This document shows positions 49,703 to 59,783 of a stretch of DNA of 64,000 nucleotides, piece by piece. Positions within the stretch are counted from its first letter, which is position 1. Each line of letters starts with the position of its first letter. The DNA comes from CAZJWR01 sp964549765 (GTDB taxonomy: Bacteria; Zixibacteria; MSB-5A5; GN15; JAAZOE01). The stretch covers positions 18,595-82,594 of the forward strand of contig CAZJWR010000010.1 of NCBI GenBank assembly GCA_964549765.1, in the 5' to 3' direction. A program made the position numbers and the translations under genes. Under the pieces are notes generated by a model that did no database searches, had not been told where the DNA came from, and was given only the letters and a program-made list of their open reading frames with translations.

Positions 49703-52069
49703 TTACGGACAACACGGCTCCGGGCCACCCTTGAATACATAATTTATCAGGTAGACAGCATCTGCGACGTCAGTGCCGCCATCGCAATTGGCATCACCGG
49801 CTTCAAGGGGATCAGGGGCAGGGCCGCCTTTGAAGATATACTGGATGATGTACACGGCGTCGCCGACATTTACGGTTTGGTCGGAGTTGGCGTCGCCGCA
49901 TAAATAAGATGGTTGGACAACAATATCATCGATGTACCAACCTTCTTCAGTGGCTCCGAAGTCGGAACCAAAGCGAAACATCAACCTTGCAACACCTGAG
50001 TAATCGGACAAATCGTATTCAGCTTGATTCCAGTCATGATAGCCGGAATAGCAGCCGGTCCCGCCCTCAAACGGACTTTGGGGATTATCGACGATAAAAT
50101 ATTCGTATCCTTCATTGGGGGTAATCTGGAGCCAAGGTCCGTCATCAATTGATATCATGACTATACCGCCATCCCAGGCCTCTCCGAATTCCCAACATTC
50201 AGCGTCAATCCAATGCCAGAAGGTGAGAACGGCCGCGTTCGGCAATAGAAACGGAGGCGTTACCAGGCAGGCGTCGAGAAGATTGCCGTAGTTGTCGGAT
50301 CCGGCGCCGCCAATCTTCCAGCTGAATGTCTCGCTGTGTTTCCGAAAGGCTTCGGGGTGCCACTCATCGGCATAACCGATTGTCATCGAAGAACTCTGCC
50401 ACATGGTCTGACCACTCTCGATATCATCAGCATATCCCGGAGTATCGCCAATAAACAGCAATATTGAATCGACGCCGGTATATCCCCCATTGCCGGTAAA
50501 GCTAAGTTCCAAGACCGCCACGTGTGGGTCGGGGCAGCCGGCATCAATGCTTATAGAATAAGGTAATGCGCTTGAACTCCAACCGCCCCACGGGATAAGA
50601 GCATCATATGATGCAGTCGCCACCGGTACAGATATAAATGAATCTGTTGAAGTCAGCTCGCCCGCGATGTTTTGAGCATCCCAACCTCTATTGATGATAT
50701 CCACAGACAGGTCGATTGCCTCGCCGATGTCGGCATGGCCGTCATTGTCTTCATCCGAAATGATGGAAAACTTATCAATCTCAATAATTGGCTCTACCTG
50801 CGGTTTGATTTTCGCATAGAGATGATCCTCCGCGGCCGGACATAAGCTGTCCGGCATCCAGTAGCAGTAAAGACTGTCAAAAACGAACCAGGCAGTAAAC
50901 TCATTATTCCACCCATAATTCATATGGTATTCATACATGCCATTTCCATGATCTCGATAACCGTCGCAAACGATGGAATGCCGGTACACACCGTATTGGA
51001 TGGGGCGGGCACTGTCAATCTCGTTTTTGATGAGCGAGAACCAATCCTCCAGATCATATGCATAACGGTTTTCAAAGATTATGTCGGGATTATACATGAA
51101 ATATGTATGGTAGGCATACGGACTCGGCCAAGCACCCGAACCGCAGGATCCATAAAGCATATTAAGTGACACGCCCACTTCGTAGCAAAGCTCAGCTACA
51201 GCTTGTTCCTCTTGCGGTGAACATCCAAGGTCGCAACTATCGCTCATATTGGCCCAGTCGTACGCATCCGAAAAATCGGCGCCCAACACCTGGGCCGGAA
51301 CTCCCCATTCGCAGGTATTTTCGGACCAGTAATATGAATTGTTGCCCTGTCCACTGGGCGGCCACTGCCAAAAATTCAATATTTGTGACATGGCCGTGGC
51401 CGTGCAGCCAACATAGCATTTGCCGCTGTCATCCACCGGGCAATCATTATTATATGGCGAACCTTGATGCCAGTTTGACGTCAATAGCGGACCGGCTTCC
51501 ACCAATGGCTGTTTGTGTACAAGTCCCCGGGACATGAATTTATCGCGGGGAAGAGTATACGTCTCCCATGTTATTCTCTGCCCTCTGCCGAATATTCCAG
51601 GATCGTCGCCCGATTGTGCAGCATTCAGGCTGCCCCAGCGACTCTCATATAGATTCGCCCTTTCGGAGAGAATTTCCTTCAACAACTGTAGAAACCCGCC
51701 TTCTTGATTTTCATCCAGGGTACTCTGATCGGAATAGCCCTTAATTGGCTGCATTTCCTTCAATACCGGGACCACCACAAAACCCCGAGGCTGGATGGTA
51801 TAATATCGAGCAAGGACAATTCCGTCCTCGGACGAAATTTCGCGCACGGTAGCTATTTCAGGAGAATCAGATCCTCCCCACGTACCCTTCTCCATTATCA
51901 ACTGGGTTAACCAGTTCCTGCACACCTGTTCCATTTCCGCTTCGGTCGCAACCGTGGCGGATGTGATGTTGATACCGAAAAGAGCAATCATAATAACTAA
52001 TATGGCGGTTGTCTTTATGCTCAAATGTGATTTACAGGCCATTTGAACAGGTCGGCTGTTGCAAAACAT
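49703..52069 (-). CDS. C10 (streptopain-like) cysteine protease with dockerin
   Basis: From ATG 52069 (GGAGGA 6 bases upstream) the product has 788 residues. After a signal peptide (up to about 40) and a Spi-type propeptide, the C10 catalytic Cys is C222 (CYVGCTATAMSQILNFWQWP) and the His is H364 (YRHSIVCDGY). A CARDB-like beta domain follows (about 430-540), then a MAM/jelly-roll-like part (DIESGQTMWQSSS ... WYIDDIVVQ). The last 65 residues are a two-repeat dockerin (GDANSDQTVNVGDAVYIIQYIF ... GDANCDGGTDVADAVYLINYVF). It is probably exported and surface-bound, and lies 92 bases downstream of the metalloprotease gene. Confidence 0.9.
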   Translation of the reverse strand: MFCNSRPVQMACKSHLSIKTTAILVIMIALFGINITSATVATEAEMEQVCRNWLTQLIMEKGTWGGSDSPEIATVREISSEDGIVLARYYTIQPRGFVVVPVLKEMQPIKGYSDQSTLDENQEGGFLQLLKEILSERANLYESRWGSLNAAQSGDDPGIFGRGQRITWETYTLPRDKFMSRGLVHKQPLVEAGPLLTSNWHQGSPYNNDCPVDDSGKCYVGCTATAMSQILNFWQWPPSGQGNNSYYWSENTCEWGVPAQVLGADFSDAYDWANMSDSCDLGCSPQEEQAVAELCYEVGVSLNMLYGSCGSGAWPSPYAYHTYFMYNPDIIFENRYAYDLEDWFSLIKNEIDSARPIQYGVYRHSIVCDGYRDHGNGMYEYHMNYGWNNEFTAWFVFDSLYCYWMPDSLCPAAEDHLYAKIKPQVEPIIEIDKFSIISDEDNDGHADIGEAIDLSVDIINRGWDAQNIAGELTSTDSFISVPVATASYDALIPWGGWSSSALPYSISIDAGCPDPHVAVLELSFTGNGGYTGVDSILLFIGDTPGYADDIESGQTMWQSSSMTIGYADEWHPEAFRKHSETFSWKIGGAGSDNYGNLLDACLVTPPFLLPNAAVLTFWHWIDAECWEFGEAWDGGIVMISIDDGPWLQITPNEGYEYFIVDNPQSPFEGGTGCYSGYHDWNQAEYDLSDYSGVARLMFRFGSDFGATEEGWYIDDIVVQPSYLCGDANSDQTVNVGDAVYIIQYIFKGGPAPDPLEAGDANCDGGTDVADAVYLINYVFKGGPEPCCP

Positions 52070-52161
52070 CTTGTCTCCTCCAATGGTTGTGTACAATCGT
52101 TAGTCAAACGGTTGCAGTCATAATGACACACATCAACGATTAATACGGAATAATTCCTTTC

Positions 52162-55100
52162 TCACAGCTCTTCGCACGGTCCGGGGCCGCCTTTGAAAAT
52201 ATAGTTTATCAGATAGACAGCGTCGGCAACGTTGACTGTGCCGTTACAGTTGGCGTCTCCCGCCTCGAATGGATCGGGGGCGGAGCCGTTCTTAAAGATA
52301 TAATTTATCAGCCAGACGGCATCGCTCACGTCAACTTGGCCGTCGCCGTTGGCGTCACCAGCCCGAAGCAACCAAGGTGTATTCAGATGGGCATAAGCCC
52401 AGATGCGTGCTCGAATGACGTTTGCGTGCAGTTCATCAATGTCCCCGTTTAACAGTGAAATAAATGCCGAGTACACGTACAACGTGTCGCCCATTTCCAG
52501 GGAAGCGTCGTTTTCCTCTGAATTGGGCAGATGCACATAGGTCATCACGCTGTGAAGATCTTCGATGTTCTGGGTAATCGAATATCCCGGCTGCGACATA
52601 TTGTCCATCAGTTCTTCATCAACAAAACCCTGGGCCGGGTATACATATATACTGTTTTCCCTCACATATGCACCGAAGGGAATTCGAGCCACGGAGTCGT
52701 CATTATGGAAATAACTCCCCAAATAAGTTATCGCCCCAAATCTTGATTCGTTGTTCATGCATCCGACTCCCTGACCGTATTGGTATAAAAGGTTATAAGC
52801 GCTGTCGTAACCTCCGCAGTCATCTGGCGAGGTCGGAATATCCCAGTCGACAATGTCTCCGATGAGTAATGATGTATATGGATTGTCGCGATATTTGAAT
52901 ACCTTTTTCCGTTGAATAACAAAGTGACAATTATCATCACCGACAGGCGCCCACCAGGTCAATTCCTGAGCAAACGTCGAATCGCCCGTGATCATCGTAC
53001 CTGTTTCAAATATCTCTAAGGAATCGGTACTTACCGTCAATTCCGTCAATTTCAGCCCGGACACCAGCTGGTATTCAATATCGTCGAAGATCGAGGTTGC
53101 GGCTATTACTTCCGATTCATTCACACTATAGTAGCACAGTACCGGGGAACCGTCCCAGATGTATATGTCTACTTCCGGTTCGCAGTCATCCGACCAGGAA
53201 TAATCCATATTCACGCCTCCCCTTCCTTGTCTGCCGAAGTTGCCATTGTTACCGACGATCAATCGCGTACAGCTCGTGCCGACAACATCCCAGATCATGT
53301 TGCGATATTCGCATATATCGCCGACACCGTTGCCGTTATTATCAGTCTGGTCGGGATTATATGTATTCGGGCAATTGTCATCGGGGCACAAATTGGCGTA
53401 CCCCGGATTGCCGTACCCGTCACCGTCTGAATCGTAACAGTCATCGCAGGCGTCGCCGATCAGATCGCCGTCGCCGTCAGCCTGGTTTGGGTTGGAGATG
53501 GCCGGGCAGTTGTCGCAGGCGTCGCCCAGACCGTCCTCATCGTAGTCTAATTGTCCAGGGTTATACATGACCACACAGTTGTCGTCGGGACATACGTTGT
53601 ACGGATAGGCGGGATCGCCGAAACCATCGCCGTCGGCATCGACACAGCTGCCGGCATCACCATAAACAAAGGCTATGATCCGGTCCAGGAGATTACCCCT
53701 GGTATCATAGTTCGGATACGAATCCTGATTGGTGATCGACTCGTAGCCGATGGCGAAAAAAAACAGCCGATAGTCACCGTTGTACGATACGCCGGTATAT
53801 GCCTCGGCGTTATTGCCGTAACTGAACTCCGCGAGGGCGCCGTTGATCGGAAGTATCGAATGGCATTCACTGGCAGCGGGTATGAATCCGGACGAGATAC
53901 GCAAGCGTAACCCATCGCCAATCGGCGAGCCCTCGACCCCGTCATACGCGAGATAGCAATTAACGCCGGTGTAAAGGCAATGCAGGTAATCTTCGAGAAA
54001 TGCCGAGTCCGTCGCATGTAATTCGCCGGCCAATCCCTGCCCGGTCAAAAACAGCATCCCTCCGCCATCCAGGTACTCGGCCATGGCCGCGATGTCGTTT
54101 TGTTGAAGGTACGTGTCGGTGCTATCGCCGGTAAACCAGACGACCATATCGTATCCGCACAAATCCGCGCCCGCTGGTGATCCCTGAGTGGATTTATCCC
54201 ATATGTCATGCGGGAGATTCCTTGCGACGAAATCGTCAACGTAGATTTCTTCGCGATTGTCGCCCCGATCATCATCCACAATAAGGATGGCCGTTTGCCC
54301 TATGATCTGTTCAATGGCGAATGTATCGACTTCGCCGTAATCGCCCCAGGTTGTGATGATATAAAAGGAATCGATCATCGGCAGGTAATCAGCAGGGATC
54401 TGAATTTCAAATGGACTGTCGCTGTTATCAACAGACTCCTGAGGGGGAATGGCCCCCAGGTCGATAAAATCGTTGTTAATAATAAGTGAAGGATCGTTTA
54501 CCGATAATTCGAGTGTCACCCCTGATGTCGTAAAGTCATTATAGTTTTTGACTTCAAGCAGGATTCGAATCGTTTCGCCGGCTTCCGGAATTGAATCTCC
54601 ATCACCACCGACCTCATCGGAAATGATGTAGTTTTCCACAAACGGCAAGGTGTATGCGATATAACCCGGGAGAGCATCATTTATCCAGCAGCGCATCCGG
54701 GCACCTTGCTGCATCGTAAAACCGCCCGTTTTGCAGCTAGGCGGCAAGGCATACGACATGATGTTTTTGAAGTCTTTGTAATTCCAGGGCAAACCGGTAC
54801 ATGGATCGGAGTTACCCTGTCCGGAGCAGGTATAGGTCATGTCATGGGCTTCGGTATCACGGCAATAATCCCCTACATAATCGCGCCCTTCCGCTCCAGG
54901 GCTTTCCCAGCATTCGCCGCATTCCGGCACTTCATGTGAGCCGTGAAAAGTGTGCCATAAGCCATATTGGTGGCCCAATTCATGAGCCAAGTGTTTATCA
55001 TTGTCGGCCCCAAACCAGCCATACCAGATATCGAGCATGAAGACCGAGTTTCGCGCTTGTATCGGATCGCGCCACCACGGGTACGGCGACCAGGAGTCGT

Positions 55101-55716
55101 AAAGACTGGGCCCGATATTTTCCTCATAGGCAAAAAAGATATTTGTCTGATGGACGGGATCGATGGCGTATTGATCGCATAATGCGAGCCATTCTTCCCA
55201 GGAATAAAACTCCCGGAATTCGGATGAGTTTATGTATTGCCAGTCGTAAATGAATCGAATGCCGAACGCCTTGAATTCTTCATTTAAGAATCGCACGCCA
55301 CGTTCGATATCTTCGACATCAACCGCAGGATTACTGCCATCATCCTCGCACAGAATGTGAAAATACAGGCGAAGTACTTGAACCGGCAGCCGATCAAAGA
55401 CATAATACTCGTCGCGAATGGTCGGGATATCGCAGATACCGTAAGTAGGGCATGAATAACCAGATGCGCCTTTGTCATTATAATAGGGGGTTTTGTCCTT
55501 GTAATACGTCTCCCATAAGTATTGGGTGGCACAGCCCCCTGTTTCTTCAATAGCATCATTCGCCGGGATTTTCGTTGATACCTTGCTTTCGGCGTCGCTC
55601 CGTTGTACCGACCCGGGAAGCGTGGCCGGGACAGTCACCGCGGTAATTGCCATTGATGCAAGCATTAGTATTTGCAGCCCCAGAATATACAGATTCGCCC
55701 TTTTGCTGGTATTCAT
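52162..55716 (-). CDS. Secreted metzincin (M43-like) protease with TSP3 repeats and dockerin
   Basis: The 1184-residue protein has a signal peptide (1-30) and a metzincin zinc site H245-E-L-G-H249-QYGLWH255 with a Met-turn NIMSY near 310, as in pappalysin/M43. Then come a CARDB-like segment (about 365-470), a Rossmann-like piece (ILIVDDDRGDNREEIYVDDFV ... YDMVVWFTGDS ... GGGMLFLTGQGLAGE) and five thrombospondin type 3 Ca-binding repeats (DxDxDG, about 690-800). A beta-rich region and a C-terminal two-repeat dockerin end the protein. RBS GGAGG lies 7 bases upstream of ATG 55716. It heads the operon with the C10 protease. Confidence 0.9.
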   Translation of the reverse strand: MNTSKRANLYILGLQILMLASMAITAVTVPATLPGSVQRSDAESKVSTKIPANDAIEETGGCATQYLWETYYKDKTPYYNDKGASGYSCPTYGICDIPTIRDEYYVFDRLPVQVLRLYFHILCEDDGSNPAVDVEDIERGVRFLNEEFKAFGIRFIYDWQYINSSEFREFYSWEEWLALCDQYAIDPVHQTNIFFAYEENIGPSLYDSWSPYPWWRDPIQARNSVFMLDIWYGWFGADNDKHLAHELGHQYGLWHTFHGSHEVPECGECWESPGAEGRDYVGDYCRDTEAHDMTYTCSGQGNSDPCTGLPWNYKDFKNIMSYALPPSCKTGGFTMQQGARMRCWINDALPGYIAYTLPFVENYIISDEVGGDGDSIPEAGETIRILLEVKNYNDFTTSGVTLELSVNDPSLIINNDFIDLGAIPPQESVDNSDSPFEIQIPADYLPMIDSFYIITTWGDYGEVDTFAIEQIIGQTAILIVDDDRGDNREEIYVDDFVARNLPHDIWDKSTQGSPAGADLCGYDMVVWFTGDSTDTYLQQNDIAAMAEYLDGGGMLFLTGQGLAGELHATDSAFLEDYLHCLYTGVNCYLAYDGVEGSPIGDGLRLRISSGFIPAASECHSILPINGALAEFSYGNNAEAYTGVSYNGDYRLFFFAIGYESITNQDSYPNYDTRGNLLDRIIAFVYGDAGSCVDADGDGFGDPAYPYNVCPDDNCVVMYNPGQLDYDEDGLGDACDNCPAISNPNQADGDGDLIGDACDDCYDSDGDGYGNPGYANLCPDDNCPNTYNPDQTDNNGNGVGDICEYRNMIWDVVGTSCTRLIVGNNGNFGRQGRGGVNMDYSWSDDCEPEVDIYIWDGSPVLCYYSVNESEVIAATSIFDDIEYQLVSGLKLTELTVSTDSLEIFETGTMITGDSTFAQELTWWAPVGDDNCHFVIQRKKVFKYRDNPYTSLLIGDIVDWDIPTSPDDCGGYDSAYNLLYQYGQGVGCMNNESRFGAITYLGSYFHNDDSVARIPFGAYVRENSIYVYPAQGFVDEELMDNMSQPGYSITQNIEDLHSVMTYVHLPNSEENDASLEMGDTLYVYSAFISLLNGDIDELHANVIRARIWAYAHLNTPWLLRAGDANGDGQVDVSDAVWLINYIFKNGSAPDPFEAGDANCNGTVNVADAVYLINYIFKGGPGPCEEL

Positions 55717-55729
55717 CTGTCAAACCTCC

Positions 55730-55915
55730 TTAGAATTTGTGGCAGCACTTTCGGAAGTGATCCGTAACCGATGACGAAAAAACTCGTACGGCCTGGTCGT
55801 CGGAGTTTATCGTGAAAAGGTCGGTTGCCGTCTGGGCGGCACGAATTATCTGGTATTTCTCCGAGGAATATTCCGCCGACCTCCAAAACCGATAAGCTTC
55901 CACTATGATCTCCAT
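55730..55915 (-). CDS. Possible small ORF upstream of the metalloprotease
   Basis: A 61-codon ORF ends 14 bases before the metalloprotease start, with its TAA touching that gene's Shine-Dalgarno. Its own ribosome site is weak. The peptide (MEIIVEAYRFWRSAEYSSEK...) has no recognised family. If translated it could couple or regulate the downstream gene; it may also be chance. Confidence 0.25.
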   Translation of the reverse strand: MEIIVEAYRFWRSAEYSSEKYQIIRAAQTATDLFTINSDDQAVRVFSSSVTDHFRKCCHKF

Positions 55916-56247
55916 TGCATTTCACTTTCGTCAAGCAACCCGCTGGGCGGGGTGAACGTCCACATGTTCCGGTAAAATGAGGAAGGGGATAACAGATTGG
56001 GTTTAGCTGACACAATACGGCCGCCTGCCCTGGATCACCATCAAGGGTAGCTTATACCGTACAGGTGTTTGTTTATTGTAGTGCCAAACCGTAATGATTC
56101 TTTCAGGAAAAAGTAAAATCGGTTCAATAAAATCAGACTCTTAAGCGCTGTTCATGGAAGCGCTATTAATTGGCAAGGCCGGGTCGATCAGAGATAAGGC
56201 TCTTTGATTGTTCTTGACTTTGCCATCGCCAAGACTGTTAGTAAGTT
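55916..56247. other. 332-base divergent control region
   Basis: Lies between the protease operon (minus) and the second sigma operon (plus). The only structure seen is two copies of the palindrome AGCGCT separated by 9 bases near 56154-56174. TTGACT with a poor -10 lies about 30 bases before the sigma start. No gene is supported. Confidence 0.45.
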
Positions 56248-56805
56248 ATGGCTTTGAAGAATAGTCGGGAGACCGGCATAAGTGATCTGTTTGAGGCAGT
56301 ACTTTCCGGCGAGGCATCGGCCGAAGAAAAACTTTTTGAAGTTTTGTCTGAAAGATTCCTGGCCTTAACGCGCAAAAGAATATGGAACGAGAACAAAGCC
56401 AGGGATGTAGTCCAGGAGACACTACTTGCCATTGCCGCCAATTACAAAACAGCCGAATTCAAGGCCGGGTTTACAGCATGGGCTCACCGGGTCCTGAAAA
56501 ACAGAATCCTGGCGCATCTCAAGTCTGAACGATCGCGAACGGAGAAAATGAGCAGTTTTACTGATAGTCATCATATCTCGTCTGCGCTTGAGGATCCCGA
56601 TCTGCGCAGAAGGCTGATCGATTGTCTAAAAAAAATCCATAAGCGCAATCCTCGTTTGGCCCGAACGATAAATTTGCAATATCAGGGATATTCGGTTGCC
56701 GAAATTTGCAGCCGTATGGCGATCAACACCAACAGCCTGTATATAATGCTTCATCGGACTCGTGTAATGTTGAAGCTCTGTCTGAAGAAGGGGGAGATCG
56801 ACTGA
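56248..56805 (+). CDS. ECF-type sigma factor (second)
   Basis: The 185-residue protein has an ECF sigma-2 region (LFEVLSERFLALTRKRIWNENKARDVVQETLLAIAANY, then FTAWAHRVLKNRILAHLKSE) and a sigma-4 region (DCLKKIHKRNPRLARTINLQYQGYSVAEICSRMAINTNSLYIMLHRTRVMLKLCL). It differs clearly from the first sigma (22891). The stop overlaps the next start as TGATG, so sigma and anti-sigma are translationally coupled. It is divergent from the dockerin-protease operon, which is its most likely target. Confidence 0.87.
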   Translation: MALKNSRETGISDLFEAVLSGEASAEEKLFEVLSERFLALTRKRIWNENKARDVVQETLLAIAANYKTAEFKAGFTAWAHRVLKNRILAHLKSERSRTEKMSSFTDSHHISSALEDPDLRRRLIDCLKKIHKRNPRLARTINLQYQGYSVAEICSRMAINTNSLYIMLHRTRVMLKLCLKKGEID

Positions 56806-59105
56806 TGAACGGCTGCCGGGATAAACGATTTGAAAGAATGCTCCTTGCTTACGAGTTGGATATCCTGCCCGAGAATCAGCGAGACGAACTCGAGCAGCAC
56901 TTGTTGGAGTGTCCACATTGCTACCGGCTTATGCAGAACATGGATAAGCCGACGATGATGATCCGGCGCGATCCCATGATCCGCGATACTATCGCCCGGC
57001 TGGCAGGGGATGAGTCCGTTCACCGGGCATCATTCGGTCGAATCCGCGCTTTGATCGGTCGACTTTGGCCGCGAAAAGCGATAGCGGTTGCGGTGGTTAT
57101 CCTGCTGATGGTGCTGTTCTGGTTCTGGGGCATCGATTTTCATCCATATGAGCAGGCAAGTGCGGCTGATAACCGTCTGGCTGTTATGAATGTGGCAAAC
57201 CTGTCCGATCCATCGGACAGCGCCTATGCGGGACAGGTGCTGACAAGCTTGATCATCACCGACTTATCGCAGTCTGATTTTCTACAGGTAGTGCCGGGCG
57301 AATACCGGGCCGACATTCTTCGCCGCCTTGAAAAAGAGGATATGAAGGCAATCGATAAAGAAACGGCGGCAGAAGTGGCTCGCATGGCAAACGCCCGCTG
57401 GGTATTTCTGGGAAGCATTGCTTCTGAGCAAAGCCATTATACCGTCAGGGGAAAACTGGTGGATATGTCTACCGGAGAAGTCGTAGACACACAACTAGTA
57501 CGGGGACGTCCGGGAGGAGATCTTTTTGAACTGGCCGACGATCTGGCCCGTGTCATACGGGTCGGGCTGCCCTTTACCGATAAACTATCAGGAGAGCCCG
57601 ATCCCGTCATAGCGGACATCACCACTCACTCGCCCGAGGCATATCGTCATTTCCTAATTGGTACTGACAGGTATTCCAAGTTTTACTTTTCGGATGCGAT
57701 CGAGGCTTTCACCAAAGCCCTGGAATATGACTCGACGTTTGCCATTGCCTACAACTATCTGGCGATGTCGGCTCAACATATTCAGGGCAGAGTGAATAGT
57801 GAGTATCTGGATCTGGCCGTGCGATATGCAGGTAAGGCAAGTAAACGAGAACAGCTCTATATCTATGCGACAAAGGCTATAGAAGAGGATGATATTGAAA
57901 AGGCCGAGAAAATAATGAACGAGTTGCTGCGAAAATTCCCGCAGGAAAAACTGGCCTACTTCCAACTGGGGATTGCATATTATGAAAACGGTCGGTGGGC
58001 CAAAGCCATTGAGAGTTTTAAAATGGCAATACAGCTCGACCCATATTATAAGGAAGCCTATAATTACCTGGCCTATTGTTATGCATATTTGAATGATTTC
58101 GAAAATTCCCTTATATCCATCAATACTTATATTAATATCGCTCCCGATGAACCGAATCCGTACGACACCAGGGGGGATATATATTCGAGTCAGGGGCTGC
58201 TGGATAAGGCGGTTGAGTCATATAACTCGGCGCTGGAGCGTAATCCGGAATACCACGGGTCGCAAATTGGTCTGGCATCTTTGCATATATTCTCCGGCAA
58301 TTATGCGGAAGCGGAGCGGCTGCTTGAACTCGGTCAAAACGTAGAATTGCCCTCCTATCGTTTCCGTGTGGGCTTGTTGCGGGCTGTCGTTCAGGTGAGA
58401 AAAGGCCGGTTCGATGACGCGTTACAGGTTCTGGATCGCGAGATTAAAAGGGATTCTACCGACAGTCCGCGACTTTTTTCAGGCAGGAAACGTTTTCTTC
58501 AGGCTCAATTATTGGGTATTATGGGAAAGCATGATTCTTCGGCGTCCATATTGAACGGCATAATGAGGGGGTACAAAAGACCATTTTCACAAGAAAAGAA
58601 CGACCACTATCTTTTGTATTTTCAGGCACTGATTAAATCGGGACGCATCGAGGAGGCGGAGAAGAAGGAGAAACTGCTTCTGGAGGATTCCCTCTGTAAT
58701 GGTGATTCCGAGATGATTGAAACCTGCCTTGATGCAGCACTGGCAATGGAGCGCGAAGATTGGCAGGAAGCTGTCGAATCGTTGGAACGGCTTCAAAAAA
58801 TCCATCCAGCATATTTAATAAATTATTTTTTGGGCACAGCCTATCTTGAATCGGGTGAATTCGCACAGGCGGTGACTCTATTACAGGCTCTTTTATCGAA
58901 CTACGATTCGGGCCGGCATAATGTGGCACCGTTTGACATTTTATGTCACTATCAACTGGCCCGGGCTTACCAGCAGTCACGCTGGTATCAGCAGGCATTC
59001 GACGAATACAGGAAATTTCTCTCTTTATGGGGCGAATCGGATATCCCTTTGCCAGAAGTTAAAGAGGCCCGCAAACAGCTACGACATCTTCGGCAATTCC
59101 AATAA
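56805..59105 (+). CDS. Zinc-finger anti-sigma domain, membrane helix, TolB-like and TPR protein
   Basis: From ATG 56805 (GGGGAG upstream) the product has 766 residues. Residues 1-50 match the zf-HC2 anti-sigma domain (ELEQHLLECPHCYRL, H-x3-C-x2-C). One transmembrane helix at about 88-108 (IAVAVVILLMVLFWFWGI) puts the rest outside the cytoplasm. Residues about 120-260 resemble a TolB/FlgO-type domain (LAVMNVANLSDPSDSAYAGQVLTSLIITDL). The remaining 500 are about twelve TPR units (FQLGIAYYENGRWAKAIESFKMAIQLDPY). It would hold the sigma factor at the membrane and read an outside signal through the TPR part. No CHAT domain is present, unlike the first sigma operon. Confidence 0.85.
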   Translation: MNGCRDKRFERMLLAYELDILPENQRDELEQHLLECPHCYRLMQNMDKPTMMIRRDPMIRDTIARLAGDESVHRASFGRIRALIGRLWPRKAIAVAVVILLMVLFWFWGIDFHPYEQASAADNRLAVMNVANLSDPSDSAYAGQVLTSLIITDLSQSDFLQVVPGEYRADILRRLEKEDMKAIDKETAAEVARMANARWVFLGSIASEQSHYTVRGKLVDMSTGEVVDTQLVRGRPGGDLFELADDLARVIRVGLPFTDKLSGEPDPVIADITTHSPEAYRHFLIGTDRYSKFYFSDAIEAFTKALEYDSTFAIAYNYLAMSAQHIQGRVNSEYLDLAVRYAGKASKREQLYIYATKAIEEDDIEKAEKIMNELLRKFPQEKLAYFQLGIAYYENGRWAKAIESFKMAIQLDPYYKEAYNYLAYCYAYLNDFENSLISINTYINIAPDEPNPYDTRGDIYSSQGLLDKAVESYNSALERNPEYHGSQIGLASLHIFSGNYAEAERLLELGQNVELPSYRFRVGLLRAVVQVRKGRFDDALQVLDREIKRDSTDSPRLFSGRKRFLQAQLLGIMGKHDSSASILNGIMRGYKRPFSQEKNDHYLLYFQALIKSGRIEEAEKKEKLLLEDSLCNGDSEMIETCLDAALAMEREDWQEAVESLERLQKIHPAYLINYFLGTAYLESGEFAQAVTLLQALLSNYDSGRHNVAPFDILCHYQLARAYQQSRWYQQAFDEYRKFLSLWGESDIPLPEVKEARKQLRHLRQFQ

Positions 59106-59235
59106 AGGCGCGAAATCTGTACAAATTTGCTCCTGCAAACGGGATAAGCACTGCCGAAATCGGCATGAGATTTTCCTTCAGCAGTTCATGCTGCTGTTCT
59201 AAAATAATTCACTATGGGCAGCATATTTTAGTCAA

Positions 59236-59256
59236 TTGATTTTCAATAGGTTACAG
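59236..59256. repeat. 21-base direct repeat, right copy
   Basis: Identical to 49461-49481, located 130 bases after the TPR gene and 57 bases before the IS110 remnant. Confidence 0.8.
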
Positions 59257-59295
59257 TTCGAAGGGAAGGCAATTTGGGGAATTATTCGCTATTAG

Positions 59296-59330
59296 CCAGT
59301 TGTGAAACTCGTCTACTGTAGCCCGCCATT
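59296..59330. repeat. Tail sequence shared with 60011-60046
   Basis: CCAGTTG, a CGTCT step and CCCGCCAT occur in both places in the same order with scattered differences. Read on the minus strand both encode W-R-x-x-x-D-[DE]-F-[RH]-N-W-[LI]-I, so this may be the end of a broken gene as well as an att-like site. Here it is fused to the truncated IS110 gene. Confidence 0.55.
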
Positions 59331-59783
59331 GAGGAGTATGCTAAAGAGGCGTCGTTTGGTCGATTTGCATTGTTCCTGGTAGGTCAAGCGAAGTCGGATA
59401 AGGCGGCGAAGAGCTTCCTGATCTACCGTCGGGGTGTGGACGGGAGTCAGATGACCGCTTCGATACAGACGGGCCAGCATCACGGCGTCGATCCGATCAG
59501 TCTTCCGGCGATCCCCCGGCTTGCGAGGAATAAGCGACGGCGCGATCACCTCACAATGAAAACCATCCCGCCGGAGCACCCGATGCAGCACGAAACCGGC
59601 TCCCGAAGCTTCATAACAGGTCTGAACCACATCCCGTCTCGCCAAGCGGCGAAACAATCGACGAACCTTCATGAGGTCGCCGGATAATTTGATCACCTCG
59701 GCCTCACCACCTTCACCTTCCAGGATGGCAACCGTTATTGATTCCACATGCACATCCAATCCAACCCAAATAGTTTGGCTCAT
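59313..59783 (-). mobile_element. Truncated IS110-family transposase
   Basis: From ATG 59783 (GGGAG upstream) 156 residues remain. They cover the N-terminal RuvC-like DEDD domain: VGLDVHVESITVAIL, CYEASGAGFVLHRVL, KTDRIDAVMLARLYRSGHLTPVHTP and the start of the coiled-coil (ALRRLIRLRLTYQEQ). The C-terminal transposase_20 domain with the catalytic Ser (about 180-250 residues) is missing; the reading frame runs into the tail sequence at 59296-59330 and stops. It is therefore a dead remnant. IS110 elements lack terminal repeats, so no ends are expected. Confidence 0.85.

Noticed and set aside
53300..53650. Another repetitive stretch
   Set aside because: It encodes the thrombospondin type 3 Ca-binding repeats of the metalloprotease.
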